Source of the DNA: JBGTGG01 sp964398945
GTDB lineage: Bacteria; Bacteroidota; Bacteroidia; Cytophagales; Cyclobacteriaceae
Reading direction: 5' to 3'
DNA length: 64,000 nucleotides
Assembly: GCA_964398945.1 (NCBI GenBank)
Contig: CAYNOT010000022.1
Coordinates: 1-64,000 of the forward strand
Part shown: in pieces, positions 9,078 to 20,255 of the stretch
How the letters are laid out: each line of letters begins with the position of its first letter
How positions within the stretch are numbered: position 1 is the stretch's first letter
The notes under the pieces: generated by a model
Seen by the model: only the letters and a program-made list of their open reading frames with translations
Told to the model about the DNA's origin: nothing
Database searches by the model: none
Program-made: the position numbers and the translations under genes

Positions 9078-9155
9078 TGGGGTGAAAGACGGGACTCGAA
9101 CCCGCGGCCTCCTGAACCACAATCAGGCGCTCTAACCAACTGAGCTACAATCACC
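9078..9155 (-). tRNA. tRNA-His (GTG)
   Basis: The minus strand folds as a cloverleaf. The D-arm is GCTCAGTTGGTTAGAGC, the anticodon loop TTGTGGT has anticodon GTG, and the T-arm has GGGTTCGAGTCCC. A G at position -1 (9155) faces C73 (9081), the identity pair of bacterial tRNA-His. CCA is encoded at 9078-9080. The acceptor stem GTGATTG / CTTTCAC contains two T-T mismatches (pairs 5-68 and 6-67), which is unusual. A terminator follows immediately. Confidence 0.93.
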
Positions 9156-9210
9156 GTTTGGGGATGCAAATTTATACAGCCAACGCTAAATAACAAAAAT
9201 CGATTCGTTT

Positions 9211-10548
9211 TTACTTTCGGTTAAAGGTGAGGCGCATCCCGGGATTACCCTCTATTACTTGTCCATTTTCATAAACAATTTGGCCCGAAACCATGGTATG
9301 GGTAACGGAAGCCTGAAATTCTTCTCCTTCAAAGGGAGACCAGCCACATTTGGAGAGGATATTTTCCTTTTTGACAACCCAGGGTTTGTGTAGGTCCACC
9401 AGCACCAGATCTGCAAAATACCCTTCGCGGATGTAGCCACGGGATTCGATTTCAAAAAGGATAGCCGGGTTATGGCACATTTTCTGAACAATCTTTTCGA
9501 GGGTGATTTTCCCTTTTTTATAGAATTCCAACATGGCCACCAAACTATGCTGCACCAGCGGTCCACCAGAAGGCGCATTAAAATAGCTGTTTTGTTTTTC
9601 TTCCCAGGTATGTGGGGCATGGTCGGTTGCAATCACATCAATGCGATCGTCCAGCATGGCGTTAAAAATTGCTTCACGATCTTTGGAAGTTTTAACAGCA
9701 GGGTTCCATTTTATTAAGGTCCCCAACCTGTCATAATCCGCATCATCAAACCATATATGGTGGACGCAGGCTTCTGCAGTAATTCTTTTTTTTGCCAGTG
9801 GAATAGTGTTGTCAAACAACGCTGTTTCTTTTGCTGTTGAGATATGCAGGATGTGCAATTTGGTATTGTGTTTTTTTGCAAGCTCAACAGCAAACGAAGA
9901 GGACTTGTAACAGCCTTCTTCACTGCGTATCAACGGATGAAACTTGATCGCGATGCCTTCGCCATATTTTTCACGATAGAATTCCGTGTTCTTCCTGATC
10001 GTTTCTTCATCTTCACAATGCGTGGCGATTTGTGAGGGGAATTGAGAGAAAAATCCTTCCAGGGTTTTTTCATTGTCGACCAACAAATTTCCGGTAGAGG
10101 AACCCATGAAAATTTTTAGCCCGCAAACTTTGGTGATGTCGGTTTTGAGTACTTCTTCAAGGTTGTCGTTCGATGCTCCAATAAAGAATGAATAATTCGC
10201 CAACGAGTTGTGAGAAGCAATTTGATATTTGTCTTCCAACAAAGCCCGGGTAAAAGCCGGAGGGTTGGTGTTGGGCATTTCCATAAAACTGGTAATTCCT
10301 CCCGCAACAGCGGCACGCGATTCTGAATGGATCGTTGCTTTATGGGTCAAACCCGGTTCCCGGAAGTGGACCTGATCATCAATAACGCCCGGCAACAAAT
10401 ACTTTCCCTTTGCATCAATTACACGTTTGGCATTTTTTGATGAGAGGTCTTTCCCAATGGCACGAATATGTTTTCCTTCAATGAAAACATCGCCCTCCAC
10501 CACCACGCCTTCATTGACTATATTTGCATTTGTAATCAGAATAGACAT
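9211..10548 (-). CDS. pyrC: Dihydroorotase (class I type)
   Basis: 445 aa from ATG 10548 (MSILITNANIV); the longer open frame upstream overlaps the divergent helicase gene and is not coding. The enzyme cyclises carbamoyl aspartate to dihydroorotate in pyrimidine synthesis. Motifs: the metal-binding DDQVHFREPGLTHK near residue 57, TSFMEMPNT, a further His in LHILHIST, and the catalytic Asp region IATDHAPHT. The length and motifs fit the ~430-aa amidohydrolase-type dihydroorotases of Bacteroidota. A TAnnTTTG-type promoter lies just upstream in the 46-bp divergent gap. Confidence 0.92.
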   Translation of the reverse strand: MSILITNANIVNEGVVVEGDVFIEGKHIRAIGKDLSSKNAKRVIDAKGKYLLPGVIDDQVHFREPGLTHKATIHSESRAAVAGGITSFMEMPNTNPPAFTRALLEDKYQIASHNSLANYSFFIGASNDNLEEVLKTDITKVCGLKIFMGSSTGNLLVDNEKTLEGFFSQFPSQIATHCEDEETIRKNTEFYREKYGEGIAIKFHPLIRSEEGCYKSSSFAVELAKKHNTKLHILHISTAKETALFDNTIPLAKKRITAEACVHHIWFDDADYDRLGTLIKWNPAVKTSKDREAIFNAMLDDRIDVIATDHAPHTWEEKQNSYFNAPSGGPLVQHSLVAMLEFYKKGKITLEKIVQKMCHNPAILFEIESRGYIREGYFADLVLVDLHKPWVVKKENILSKCGWSPFEGEEFQASVTHTMVSGQIVYENGQVIEGNPGMRLTFNRK

Positions 10549-10574
10549 ATTAATTGTTTGTGTAAATTCTAACC

Positions 10575-10607
10575 CAAAGTTAACCCCAAGCAGTTTGAAA
10601 GAGGCAA
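10575..10607 (-). promoter_or_regulatory. Putative promoter for pyrC
   Basis: The minus strand reads TAACTTTG at 10582-10575, matching the Bacteroidota -7 box TAnnTTTG, with TTG 22 nt upstream (10607-10605). The position suits a short leader before ATG 10548. It would overlap the start of the divergent helicase gene, so both genes may share this tight regulatory region. Confidence 0.35.
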
Positions 10608-11845
10608 CATTATTCGAAGATTTTAAGTTAAACCGCCAATTGCTGAATGCAGTGGAGGAATTGGGTTTCACAACACCAACTGAGGTTCAACGAAAGTGTA
10701 TTCCACTTATCCTTGGTGGCCAGGAAGTGATTGGTATCGCCCAAACCGGAACAGGAAAAACAGCAGCCTATATGTTGCCGTTATTGATGAAAATAAAATT
10801 TGCAAAGGAGACAGATCCAAGGGCCGTGGTATTGGCGCCTACGAAAGAGTTGGTGATTCAGCTAACAGAGCATTCAAAGAAATTTGCCATCTATACCGAT
10901 ATCCGCATCATGGCAGTCTATGGTGGCGTAGGGTTAAAAAGCCAGGCGGAGGAAATAGCAAAAGGAGTTGATATTATAATCTGTACACCGGGAAGGTTTA
11001 TGGAATTGTATTTGAAAGGCCATATCCCTGTAAAAAAAATCAATACGCTTGTTTTGGATGAAGCGGATAGGATGATGGACATGGGTTTTATGCCGCAACT
11101 GCGATCGATATTGGAAGTCATTCCCACCAAACGACAAAATTTACTTTTCTCGGCAACGTTCCATCAAAAGGTGGAGAAACTGAGTGAAGAATTTCTGGAG
11201 TTTCCGATAAAAATTGAAACCACACCGCAGGCAACACCATCTATTCAGGTTGCTCACTCGGTGTATAAGGTCCCCAACATTAAAACCAAAATAAACCTGC
11301 TCGAATATTTGCTGAAAGATAAAGCGCTGACGCGGGTGATGATTTTCACAAGAACAAAAGAGAATGCCAATAGTATTTTTAAATATATCGAACGGAAGAG
11401 ATTGGGGCATGCGCGGGTTATCCATTCCAACAAAGCACAGAATGCGCGCATCAATGCCATGAACGAATTCAAAAGGGGCGAGCTCCGGATTTTAGTGACC
11501 ACCGATGTAACGGCCCGTGGCATTGACATTGACAATGTATCGCACGTAATAAATTTTGATGTCCCCTTTTTGTATGAGGATTATGTGCACCGCATCGGCA
11601 GAACAGGAAGGGCGTACAGTGAAGGGGAAGCCTACACGTTTGTAAATGAAGCGGAAGAATATCACATTGAAAAAATACAAAAGTTAATTCGGGGAAGTAT
11701 TCCAATTACACCCTTTCCAAAAGAAGTAGTGGTGGCAAAAACACCGTTTGAGGAGAAGCAGGAAATGTTGCGTGAAATCGATAAGCAAAAACGGAAAGAA
11801 GACCCTGATTTTAAAGGTGCCTTTCATGAAAAGAAAATCAAGTAG
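10595..11845 (+). CDS. DEAD-box ATP-dependent RNA helicase (RhlE-like)
   Basis: About 416 aa from a probable TTG start at 10595 (reads M-KEATLFEDF); the open frame further upstream is antisense to pyrC. All helicase motifs are present: Q-motif near GFTTPTEVQ, Walker A AQTGTGKT, APTKEL, TPGR, LDEADRMMDMGF, SAT, ARGIDIDNV and HRIGRTGR. The C-terminus is short and Lys-rich (KRKEDPDFKG), consistent with RNA binding. It likely remodels structured RNA in ribosome assembly or mRNA decay. Its end overlaps the next gene by 20 nt. Confidence 0.92.
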   Translation: MKEATLFEDFKLNRQLLNAVEELGFTTPTEVQRKCIPLILGGQEVIGIAQTGTGKTAAYMLPLLMKIKFAKETDPRAVVLAPTKELVIQLTEHSKKFAIYTDIRIMAVYGGVGLKSQAEEIAKGVDIIICTPGRFMELYLKGHIPVKKINTLVLDEADRMMDMGFMPQLRSILEVIPTKRQNLLFSATFHQKVEKLSEEFLEFPIKIETTPQATPSIQVAHSVYKVPNIKTKINLLEYLLKDKALTRVMIFTRTKENANSIFKYIERKRLGHARVIHSNKAQNARINAMNEFKRGELRILVTTDVTARGIDIDNVSHVINFDVPFLYEDYVHRIGRTGRAYSEGEAYTFVNEAEEYHIEKIQKLIRGSIPITPFPKEVVVAKTPFEEKQEMLREIDKQKRKEDPDFKGAFHEKKIK

Positions 11846-12929
11846 TATATTTTTTGTTGGGATTTTTGTTTGCTTTTCGATCAATCTATCCGGTCAGGTA
11901 AACAACAATTCGATTTCCCAACGCATTCATTTGCATCCTGAAGCAATGCCAATTCAATCGACCACAGCGGAATCAACCGTGGAGTGGGAGTGCATCAATA
12001 GGCAGCTTACCAGCAAGTGCATTGTGTACCACAACGATCAGTGGTTTACGTTTTCTGTGCCCGATCCGGGAAAGTATTTTTTAAACGTAAGCAATCAGGT
12101 TTGCAAAGATTCGTATGGGATTCAAATGATCATCATTGAAGGGAACCCCTGTGATACCAAAAATTATATCATCAAAAGGTGCATCAGTAAACTTCGCATG
12201 GACGATATGTTTGTGGAATTGGGAATGCTCCAGGCCAATCAATTATACCTTTTAAATGTCGATGGTTTTCTTGGGGATTATTGTTCCTTTGAAATCCAGT
12301 TGTCGAAAAGCCCGGCAGGAATCCCTGAAATCACAAAACCATTAGCAGACAGTGTACAACTTTTGCCTTCATCAAAAAACCAGGTTTCGATCCAGTGGTT
12401 TGTTGCTGATTCTGTGCTTTCTATTGCGCGTGGCTTTGAAATATACCGAAAGGGATCAAAAGAAAAGAAGTTTATGCACCTGGCACAGAAAGGCATTCAG
12501 TCGAATACGGTTGGGAGTTTTTTGAACAACTATGAATATATCGATACACTTTCTGAATATGGAATATACGATTATCTCGTGCTGGCACAGGGAGATACAT
12601 CGTCTTTTGTGGTAGTTCAGAAAAATGTATCGTGGCTGGAGGATAAAAAACCCACGCCCATCCATCACACCATTACCCTTCCATTGACTTTCAGCAAGCC
12701 GGGGGAAATTGATGTATTGATTATGGATCCATTTACTGATTGGGTCATAAAACAGTACAGCAATGAATTCACATTTCAGCGCCCCACGCTTCAATTTTCA
12801 TTACAACCGTTCTTTGCAAAAGGGATGCGTGACATCCTGATCCGCGTGAAAAACAGTAAGACCCGCGAAGTGAACAATTTTAGATATGTGCTTAATGAGA
12901 ATGGTTGGGAGCTCCGCCAGAATAGATAA
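11826..12929 (+). CDS. Exported protein of unknown function (possible Fn3-like module)
   Basis: 367 aa from ATG 11826, where a signal peptide starts (MKRKSSSIFFVGIFVCFS, cut near LSGQ). The start lies inside the 3' end of the helicase gene in another frame. The mature protein is beta-rich. The middle (about 190-290) with SVQLLPSS, VSIQWFVADS and FEIYRKG reads like a degenerate fibronectin-III-type domain. Cys residues are few, no lipobox is seen, and no T9SS signal is clear. Coupling to the helicase gene is probably only positional. It is immediately convergent with the next gene (stops abut). Confidence 0.7.
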   Translation: MKRKSSSIFFVGIFVCFSINLSGQVNNNSISQRIHLHPEAMPIQSTTAESTVEWECINRQLTSKCIVYHNDQWFTFSVPDPGKYFLNVSNQVCKDSYGIQMIIIEGNPCDTKNYIIKRCISKLRMDDMFVELGMLQANQLYLLNVDGFLGDYCSFEIQLSKSPAGIPEITKPLADSVQLLPSSKNQVSIQWFVADSVLSIARGFEIYRKGSKEKKFMHLAQKGIQSNTVGSFLNNYEYIDTLSEYGIYDYLVLAQGDTSSFVVVQKNVSWLEDKKPTPIHHTITLPLTFSKPGEIDVLIMDPFTDWVIKQYSNEFTFQRPTLQFSLQPFFAKGMRDILIRVKNSKTREVNNFRYVLNENGWELRQNR

Positions 12930-14915
12930 TCAGGCCGGTATGTTTACTGTAAAGTGTGCGCCTTTTCCGGGCTCTGTTTTTAATAAAATACTTCCGGCTA
13001 TTTTCTTAAGAAGGATATCAACGATTGCCAGGCCAAGGCCATTTGAACTCTCACCTCCTGTCGGGCGGGCACTTAAGCGTTGAAACTTCCCAAAGATTTT
13101 ATCCATATCATGGCTTGAGAAACCCGGGCCATTGTCGGTGATCTCTAAAATAAAAGCACCATTCTCTTTTTTGCTGGCAATGGTCACACAACCATTGTGT
13201 GGGGTAAATTTTATGGCATTGGAAAGGAGGTTGTCAAGAACCCTGCGAAGAATGATGCGATCGGTTGTAATCATTTCGCCATTCCCTAAAACCTCAACCG
13301 ATATGGATTTTGATTTTGCTGTGGCTTTATAATCCCCCAGAACATCTGCCACCAATTCCTTACTATCGAAAGTTGTTTTTTTTACTTTTAAAATATCTTC
13401 TTCGGCCTCACGAATAGTAAGGAGCAGCTGGATAATCTCTTGCCCATTCGTAACGGATTTCCTCCCATGGCTCAACAGTTCTTGTACTTCGGGATTGTTT
13501 TTTTCAATCTCCATTAAACCAAAAATACCTTGTAGTGTATTGAAAGGTGATTTCAAATCGTGGACAATGGTTTGCACGAGCCCGTTGATTTCATGGTTTA
13601 GATTTTCGAGTTGTTCATTTTTTTGTTTTAATTCAGCATTGATTCGCTTTCGCACAATGTTCGTTTTGCGGATAATCAGTAGCACAACGGTAATGCTAAG
13701 AAGGGCGATCCCAACAAACAAAATAATAAGCCCTTGCCAATAAAGCTGTTCTTCTTTTTGTTGAAGGCTAAGTTCTATTACTTTCTTTTCATTTTGTTCT
13801 TTCGTTAACCGCGATTGGATCATCCGCGATTCCAAACTTTGTGAGATAGACTGGTTCATGATGCTATCCTTATATAGCGAAGATAATTTCAGAAAATGAT
13901 TGCTCTTCGCCAGGTTGTTGGCACTTGCGTAAATGTCGCCAAGCAAGCTGCAAATTTCCTGGGTAAAGTTTTTATTTTTCCCGATCAAGCTTAATCGATA
14001 ACCTTCCTCCGCGGTGGCGATTGCCTTTGCTATATTTTTTTGTGCATGGTAACAACGCGCCATGGCCACCGTGCTTAACAATAAATTGTCCGTATAGGAA
14101 TTCTCAGCATTGGACTGCATCGATAAGTTGTAGTAGTAATGCGCACTATCGTATACTTTATTTTGGAAATGATAATCACCGAGTTGCTTCAAGTTGTTTT
14201 GAAAGGTGTATTCGTTGTTTGTTTTTCGAGCAAGGTGAAGGGAAGCATCAATAAAAGGTTTGGCTTTTTCTGGTTGAAATCTTCCAAGATGGATACTGGC
14301 AAGCAACTCCAGGGCATACGTTCGTCCATGGCCATCATTTGCCAACAACAGGTAGTCGTGCGATTTTTTGGCGTACTCCAATGCTTTATCAAAATTCTTG
14401 CTCTCGAAATAAGAGTAGCCCAGGTTCACATAATCGATGCCCAGCCCCAATGTATCTTTTTTGGTTTCATCGATAGCAATCGCAACCAACAGATGGTCAA
14501 CAGCTGCACCATAATCGCCCATTAAATTATAGGTGGTGGCCATGTTGTTGGCGATAGCCGAAAGACAGGTGCTGTCATTGGCATCATCGCAAAGCTCCAA
14601 TGCCTTGTAGTTGTAGTGGATACTGCTGGCATATTTCCCCCTAAGTTTTTCCACCGTGCTATGATTTTTATAGGCGTTTGCCTGATCTTTATAAGCATCG
14701 GTTTTATCAATTAACGAAAGCGCAATTTCAGAATACTTTGCAGCAGAATCAAGGTTGATATCGGCATAGTCGAATGCCAGTGTATTCAGGATTTTTATTT
14801 TTTGTGTAGCGGCAGCGGTTGAATGCAAGGCTAACTTCAGGCTATCGAAGTTTTGTGCATTCGATTGCAAGATGGCAAAGGTGGAAAATATGAACAGTAT
14901 AACCTTTCGAAGCAT
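12930..14915 (-). CDS. TPR-domain sensor histidine kinase
   Basis: 661 aa. Signal peptide (ends SNAQ), then a long periplasmic region of TPR helices (about 25-385), one membrane segment (about 394-420), a short coiled coil, HisKA with the phospho-His in VHDLKSPFNT, and HATPase with N-box NLLSNAIKFTPHNG, ITDNGPGF and GGESSNGLGLAIV. It would autophosphorylate in response to a periplasmic cue, with the TPRs probably reading protein ligands. No response regulator gene is adjacent, so it is an orphan kinase. This TPR-kinase layout is common in Bacteroidota. Confidence 0.9.
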   Translation of the reverse strand: MLRKVILFIFSTFAILQSNAQNFDSLKLALHSTAAATQKIKILNTLAFDYADINLDSAAKYSEIALSLIDKTDAYKDQANAYKNHSTVEKLRGKYASSIHYNYKALELCDDANDSTCLSAIANNMATTYNLMGDYGAAVDHLLVAIAIDETKKDTLGLGIDYVNLGYSYFESKNFDKALEYAKKSHDYLLLANDGHGRTYALELLASIHLGRFQPEKAKPFIDASLHLARKTNNEYTFQNNLKQLGDYHFQNKVYDSAHYYYNLSMQSNAENSYTDNLLLSTVAMARCYHAQKNIAKAIATAEEGYRLSLIGKNKNFTQEICSLLGDIYASANNLAKSNHFLKLSSLYKDSIMNQSISQSLESRMIQSRLTKEQNEKKVIELSLQQKEEQLYWQGLIILFVGIALLSITVVLLIIRKTNIVRKRINAELKQKNEQLENLNHEINGLVQTIVHDLKSPFNTLQGIFGLMEIEKNNPEVQELLSHGRKSVTNGQEIIQLLLTIREAEEDILKVKKTTFDSKELVADVLGDYKATAKSKSISVEVLGNGEMITTDRIILRRVLDNLLSNAIKFTPHNGCVTIASKKENGAFILEITDNGPGFSSHDMDKIFGKFQRLSARPTGGESSNGLGLAIVDILLKKIAGSILLKTEPGKGAHFTVNIPA

Positions 14916-14982
14916 AGCGACTCACTCAGTAAAAAAATCAGCCACTTAAATATACGAAGCCATGTGAATACTTTTACATGGA

Positions 14983-15014
14983 ACAAAAAAAAGGCGTGAT
15001 ATTTCACGCCTTTC
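14983..15014 (-). terminator. Rho-independent terminator of rho gene
   Basis: A perfect 10-bp stem AAAGGCGTGA / TCACGCCTTT with a 4-nt loop is followed on the minus strand by eight T. It lies 22 nt past the rho stop codon, between rho and the kinase gene. Confidence 0.85.
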
Positions 15015-15035
15015 AGAACATAGTGAATGCTACAA

Positions 15036-16592
<1,557 letters not shown>

Positions 16593-16812
16593 GGTGTTTA
16601 AAAAAATAATTGGTGTGTGTAATTTTTAAATAATAGCTTTCAAGAAGAAATCCTGAAACCGTGTTGTTAATTCGGAAATGTTGAATTCAAAATGTAGAAT
16701 AAAATAAGGGTATATTTTCAGAGGCTCGGAAAAAAGCCATTTGATGGTGCAATAATAGACCAAATTTAATCATAATCAAATTTTTGGGCTTTATTTATTG
16801 AGGTGATTGCCC

Positions 16813-16841
16813 TTGTTTGGAATGCAAATCAACTAATTTTG
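16813..16841 (+). promoter_or_regulatory. Putative promoter for serS
   Basis: TTG at 16813-16815 and TAATTTTG at 16834-16841, spaced 18 nt, match the Bacteroidota TTG/TAnnTTTG promoter pattern. Start of transcription would fall about 20 nt before ATG 16869. Confidence 0.4.
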
Positions 16842-16868
16842 GGCTCGCAAAATTTCTACGAACACATT

Positions 16869-18143
16869 ATGCTCCAGGTTGCTACCATCCGTGAAGAAAA
16901 AGACCGCCTCATAACCGCTTTCACCAAGCGGAGGCTTAAAAATATTGAGGGAATACTCACCAATGTAATCGCATTGGATGATCAGCGTAAAAACCTCCAA
17001 CAAAAACAAGAATCCGCACAAGCGGAAGGGAATAGCCTGGCGAAAGAAATTGGCGCATTGATGAAAGCCGGAAAAAAAGAGGAAGCGGAAGTGCTAAAAA
17101 AGCGGACCGGTGAACTAAAAGAAACCGCCAGTGCTGCAGGCGATCAGCTTGCAAAAGTTGAGGAAGAGCTAAAGCAGCTATTGTACACCATTCCAAATGC
17201 ACCACAGGCGGATGTTCCGGAAGGTAGTGGTGCGGATGAAAATGTTGTTGCTTATCAACATGGCGAAACCCCTGAATTGCAGGGTGATGCATTGCCCCAT
17301 TGGGACTTGATTAAAAAGTATGACATCATCGATTTTGACCTTGGGAATAAAATTGCCGGGGCAGGCTTTCCGGTTTACAAGGGAAAGGGCGCAAAACTTC
17401 AACGTGCGTTGATCAATTTCTTTTTGGATGAAGCAGAGAAGCAAGGATACAAAGAAATGCAACCCCCTGTTGTTGTCAATGAAGCAAGCGGTTATGGCAC
17501 GGGCCAACTTCCCGATAAGGAAGGGCAGATGTATTTTATCCAGGAAGATGGTTTGTATTTAATTCCGACAGCTGAAGTTCCGATCACTAATTTATATAGG
17601 GATGTAATTGTGCCTACGGATGAACTTCCTATTAAAAATGCGGGCTACACTCCTTGCTTTAGAAGGGAAGCCGGAAGTTGGGGGGCACATGTTCGCGGGC
17701 TTAACCGGTTGCACCAATTCGACAAAGTTGAAATTGTGCACATCTGTAAACCGGAAGACTCCAATGCGGCACATGAAACGATGACAGCCTATGTTCAGAC
17801 ATTGTTGGAAAAATTAGAACTCCCGTATCGTAAACTTCTTTTGTGTGGAGGTGATATGGGTTTCAACGCGGCCAAGTGTTACGACATGGAAGTATTTTCT
17901 GCTGCACAAAAACGTTGGCTGGAAGTTAGTTCGATCAGCAACTTCGAAACCTTTCAGGCAAACCGCTTAAAGCTTCGCTATAAAAACGAAGAAGGCAAAA
18001 CGCAATTGCTCCACACGCTTAATGGAAGTGCCCTGGCACTACCCCGGATTGTGGCATGTATTTTAGAAAACAACCAGACACCGGATGGAATCAAAATCCC
18101 ATCCATTTTAGTCCCATATACAAAATTTGATTTGATCCAATAA
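16869..18143 (+). CDS. serS: Serine--tRNA ligase
   Basis: 424 aa from ATG 16869 (MLQVATIREE); the upstream part of the open frame is promoter region. It has the long N-terminal coiled-coil tRNA-binding arm (about 30-105) and the class II catalytic core: motif 2 CFRREAGSWGAHVRGLNRLH and motif 3 near SSISNFETFQANRLKLRY. It charges tRNA-Ser, one of which lies at 58942-59026. The stop overlaps the start of the next gene by one base, suggesting cotranscription. Confidence 0.95.
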   Translation: MLQVATIREEKDRLITAFTKRRLKNIEGILTNVIALDDQRKNLQQKQESAQAEGNSLAKEIGALMKAGKKEEAEVLKKRTGELKETASAAGDQLAKVEEELKQLLYTIPNAPQADVPEGSGADENVVAYQHGETPELQGDALPHWDLIKKYDIIDFDLGNKIAGAGFPVYKGKGAKLQRALINFFLDEAEKQGYKEMQPPVVVNEASGYGTGQLPDKEGQMYFIQEDGLYLIPTAEVPITNLYRDVIVPTDELPIKNAGYTPCFRREAGSWGAHVRGLNRLHQFDKVEIVHICKPEDSNAAHETMTAYVQTLLEKLELPYRKLLLCGGDMGFNAAKCYDMEVFSAAQKRWLEVSSISNFETFQANRLKLRYKNEEGKTQLLHTLNGSALALPRIVACILENNQTPDGIKIPSILVPYTKFDLIQ

Positions 18144-18619
18144 TGACCGTAAACATCCGCGAAGGAAAAAAGGAAGACTTACCTCGTGTACTTGAACTGG
18201 TTAAGGAATTAGCCTTGTATGAAAAAGCCCCTCACGAAGTAATCAACACCGTGGCGTTGATGGAGGAGGACGGTTTTGGCAAGCATCCGATATTTGGTTT
18301 TTTTGTTGCCGAAACCCAAAATGGAATTGTGGGCATCTCCATTTACTATTGGCGGTATTCCACCTGGAAAGGAAAGCGATTATACTTGGAGGATATTGTG
18401 GTAACCGAATCCGAACGTGGAAATGGTTATGGAAAACTTTTGTTTGATCGCACGATGCAGCACGCGTTGGATAGCAATTGCTCCGGGATGATGTGGCAGG
18501 TGTTGGATTGGAATGAACCTGCTATCAACTTTTACAAAAAGTATAATGCGAAATTAGATGGCGAATGGATCAATTGCGGGTTGGAAAGCGATCAGATTAA
18601 AAAATTGCTGAACACTTAA
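18143..18619 (+). CDS. GNAT family N-acetyltransferase
   Basis: 158 aa, start overlapping serS stop (TAATG). Typical Gcn5 fold: N-terminal VNIREGKKEDLPRVLELV, the acetyl-CoA-binding stretch LEDIVVTESERGNGYGKLL and the C-terminal NEPAINFYKKYNAK. It resembles SSAT/diamine-acetyltransferase-like members (beginning region and the WKGKRLYLEDI block), so a small amine could be the substrate; this is inferred. It is convergent with the DUF4286 gene with a 4-nt overlap of stops. Confidence 0.88.
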   Translation: MTVNIREGKKEDLPRVLELVKELALYEKAPHEVINTVALMEEDGFGKHPIFGFFVAETQNGIVGISIYYWRYSTWKGKRLYLEDIVVTESERGNGYGKLLFDRTMQHALDSNCSGMMWQVLDWNEPAINFYKKYNAKLDGEWINCGLESDQIKKLLNT

Positions 18620-18918
18620 ACTTCTTCTAGCACCGTTCTGAACGCAACGTGTTTGTCCCGGAATTTTTGTTTGTGTGCTTCTACTAATCGTGGGGCATGT
18701 TGTTCCAAATAGGATTGAATATCAGTAATGGAGTTTGCAAAATACTGAACACTATACGAGATGGAACCATCCGGATTGTCGTGTAAAACTTTATACATTT
18801 TCGCATGTAAAAACATTCCTGTTGCAAGGACAGCAGGAATGTGTACTTCCTTCATCCAGGGCACCCATTCCGTTTCAATACTTTGGTCGATTCCTACGGT
18901 AACATTATAGAGCATCAT
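18616..18918 (-). CDS. DUF4286 family protein
   Basis: 100 aa starting MMLYNVTVGIDQSIETEW. The pattern W-MKEVHIPAVLATGMF followed by Y-SVQYFANS fits DUF4286, a small ferredoxin-fold-like family of unknown function common in Bacteroidota. Single gene, no signal peptide, thus cytoplasmic. Either of two adjacent ATG codons could start it. Confidence 0.85.
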   Translation of the reverse strand: MMLYNVTVGIDQSIETEWVPWMKEVHIPAVLATGMFLHAKMYKVLHDNPDGSISYSVQYFANSITDIQSYLEQHAPRLVEAHKQKFRDKHVAFRTVLEEV

Positions 18919-19010
18919 AGATTCGAAGGTAGGGATAAATTTTTATTTGTTGATGTGAGGATTCGGAGATTGGGCGTGAGAAAATTTATTCACATCTGCA
19001 AATTCGCAAA

Positions 19011-20225
19011 TTATTTCCCTTCCACAAAATCTCTCAAATATTCAAAGTGTTCTGTGAGCTTGCCTTTCTTCGTTACACTTGCCCGTTTGATCACACCATC
19101 TTTATCTGCAATTACGAGGGCAGGTAAAATCTTGTCGATTAAGTCGCGGCCAAATTCCTCAGAAGCACTTCTGGGCAACTCACAAGGGAGGTTGTCAACG
19201 GCCATCACGGTTATAAAATCCGGGTTGCTAAATGGTTTTTGCACAGCATCCTTTTTCGGGTCGTAATCGTAGTTGGGTTCGGTAATGGTACTTGGCTTTT
19301 TTGTGGAGGGGATCGAACCATCAATATCACATGTTACATCAGCAATGATTTTTATGTTAAAAGCCGCTTGTGCCATTTCTTCTTTTGTGAAAAGTTTAGG
19401 CGCTTTGGGGTTCCAGTATGCACCGGCTATTAAAATATCGGCTGCTTCCGCGAACGGAAGGAAAGTTGATTTGTATAATTCCGGGCTTTCGTGAAATTCC
19501 TGCCGTTTATAATCACCACCATCTTTTCGTAAATGATAATCCGCACTGCTTAACTGAACATACACGGGTTCATCAAAATTCTTGGTGAGAAAATCGTGTG
19601 GGTTCACTTTGCGAATACCGGCACTGTCCAGGGTTTCCATGGCACCTTTTCCAACACGCCCGGCACCCGTTAAAATAATTTTTATCGGAGGTAATTGAAC
19701 CTTGCGAAGCTCCAGTTTTAAGTCATTGATATCGAAACATTCATGCGCCCTTCGTAATTCAAATTTATCAAAGCGTTTTCCGTAAGTGAGCAGCGCATTG
19801 TAAGCGCCAACGATACCGGCAAAACGACCGAAGGCTACCAGGCGGTTTCCCAATTTATCTTTTAAGGCTTCGTAATCCACCAGGTGTATTTTTTCTTTTA
19901 GGATGGCCAACAGCAAGTTTCGATTATGTGGTTGTTTCTTGATCGTGTGCGAGAAAAACAAATAGGTTTTCGCTTTTATCAAATCCGGAATCCGGACCTC
20001 CTTAATGCCCATCAGAATATCACAGTTGCCCATGTTTTCCTGTACGTCAATTCCCAAGGCCGTGTATTCATCATCCTTAAAACATCGCGAATCACTTTTT
20101 TGAACAAGCACTTTTACATGCGGATAACGCTGCTCGATTTCCTGTGCCTGTAAGGGAGTAAACGCCACGCGTTTATCCGGAGGGGTTTTTCCTTCACGGA
20201 TAATCCCTAGTTTGACTTCGTTCAT
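19011..20225 (-). CDS. NAD(P)-dependent dehydrogenase, LYS1/alanine dehydrogenase-like
   Basis: 404 aa from ATG 20225 (MNEVKLGIIREGKTPPDKR); an earlier in-frame start adds 10 residues and is less likely. N-terminal AlaDh/PNT domain with KTPPDKRVAFTP, the substrate-side block FFSHTIKKQPHNR, then a Rossmann site LTGAGRVGKGAM (about 195). The order fits lysine-forming saccharopine dehydrogenase (LYS1) and alanine dehydrogenase relatives. Substrate is uncertain; bacterial homologs are often just called alanine or saccharopine dehydrogenase. No partner gene of lysine metabolism is near. Confidence 0.8.
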   Translation of the reverse strand: MNEVKLGIIREGKTPPDKRVAFTPLQAQEIEQRYPHVKVLVQKSDSRCFKDDEYTALGIDVQENMGNCDILMGIKEVRIPDLIKAKTYLFFSHTIKKQPHNRNLLLAILKEKIHLVDYEALKDKLGNRLVAFGRFAGIVGAYNALLTYGKRFDKFELRRAHECFDINDLKLELRKVQLPPIKIILTGAGRVGKGAMETLDSAGIRKVNPHDFLTKNFDEPVYVQLSSADYHLRKDGGDYKRQEFHESPELYKSTFLPFAEAADILIAGAYWNPKAPKLFTKEEMAQAAFNIKIIADVTCDIDGSIPSTKKPSTITEPNYDYDPKKDAVQKPFSNPDFITVMAVDNLPCELPRSASEEFGRDLIDKILPALVIADKDGVIKRASVTKKGKLTEHFEYLRDFVEGK

Positions 20226-20255
20226 GATCAAAGTTAAAAAAGGAATTGACTGCAA

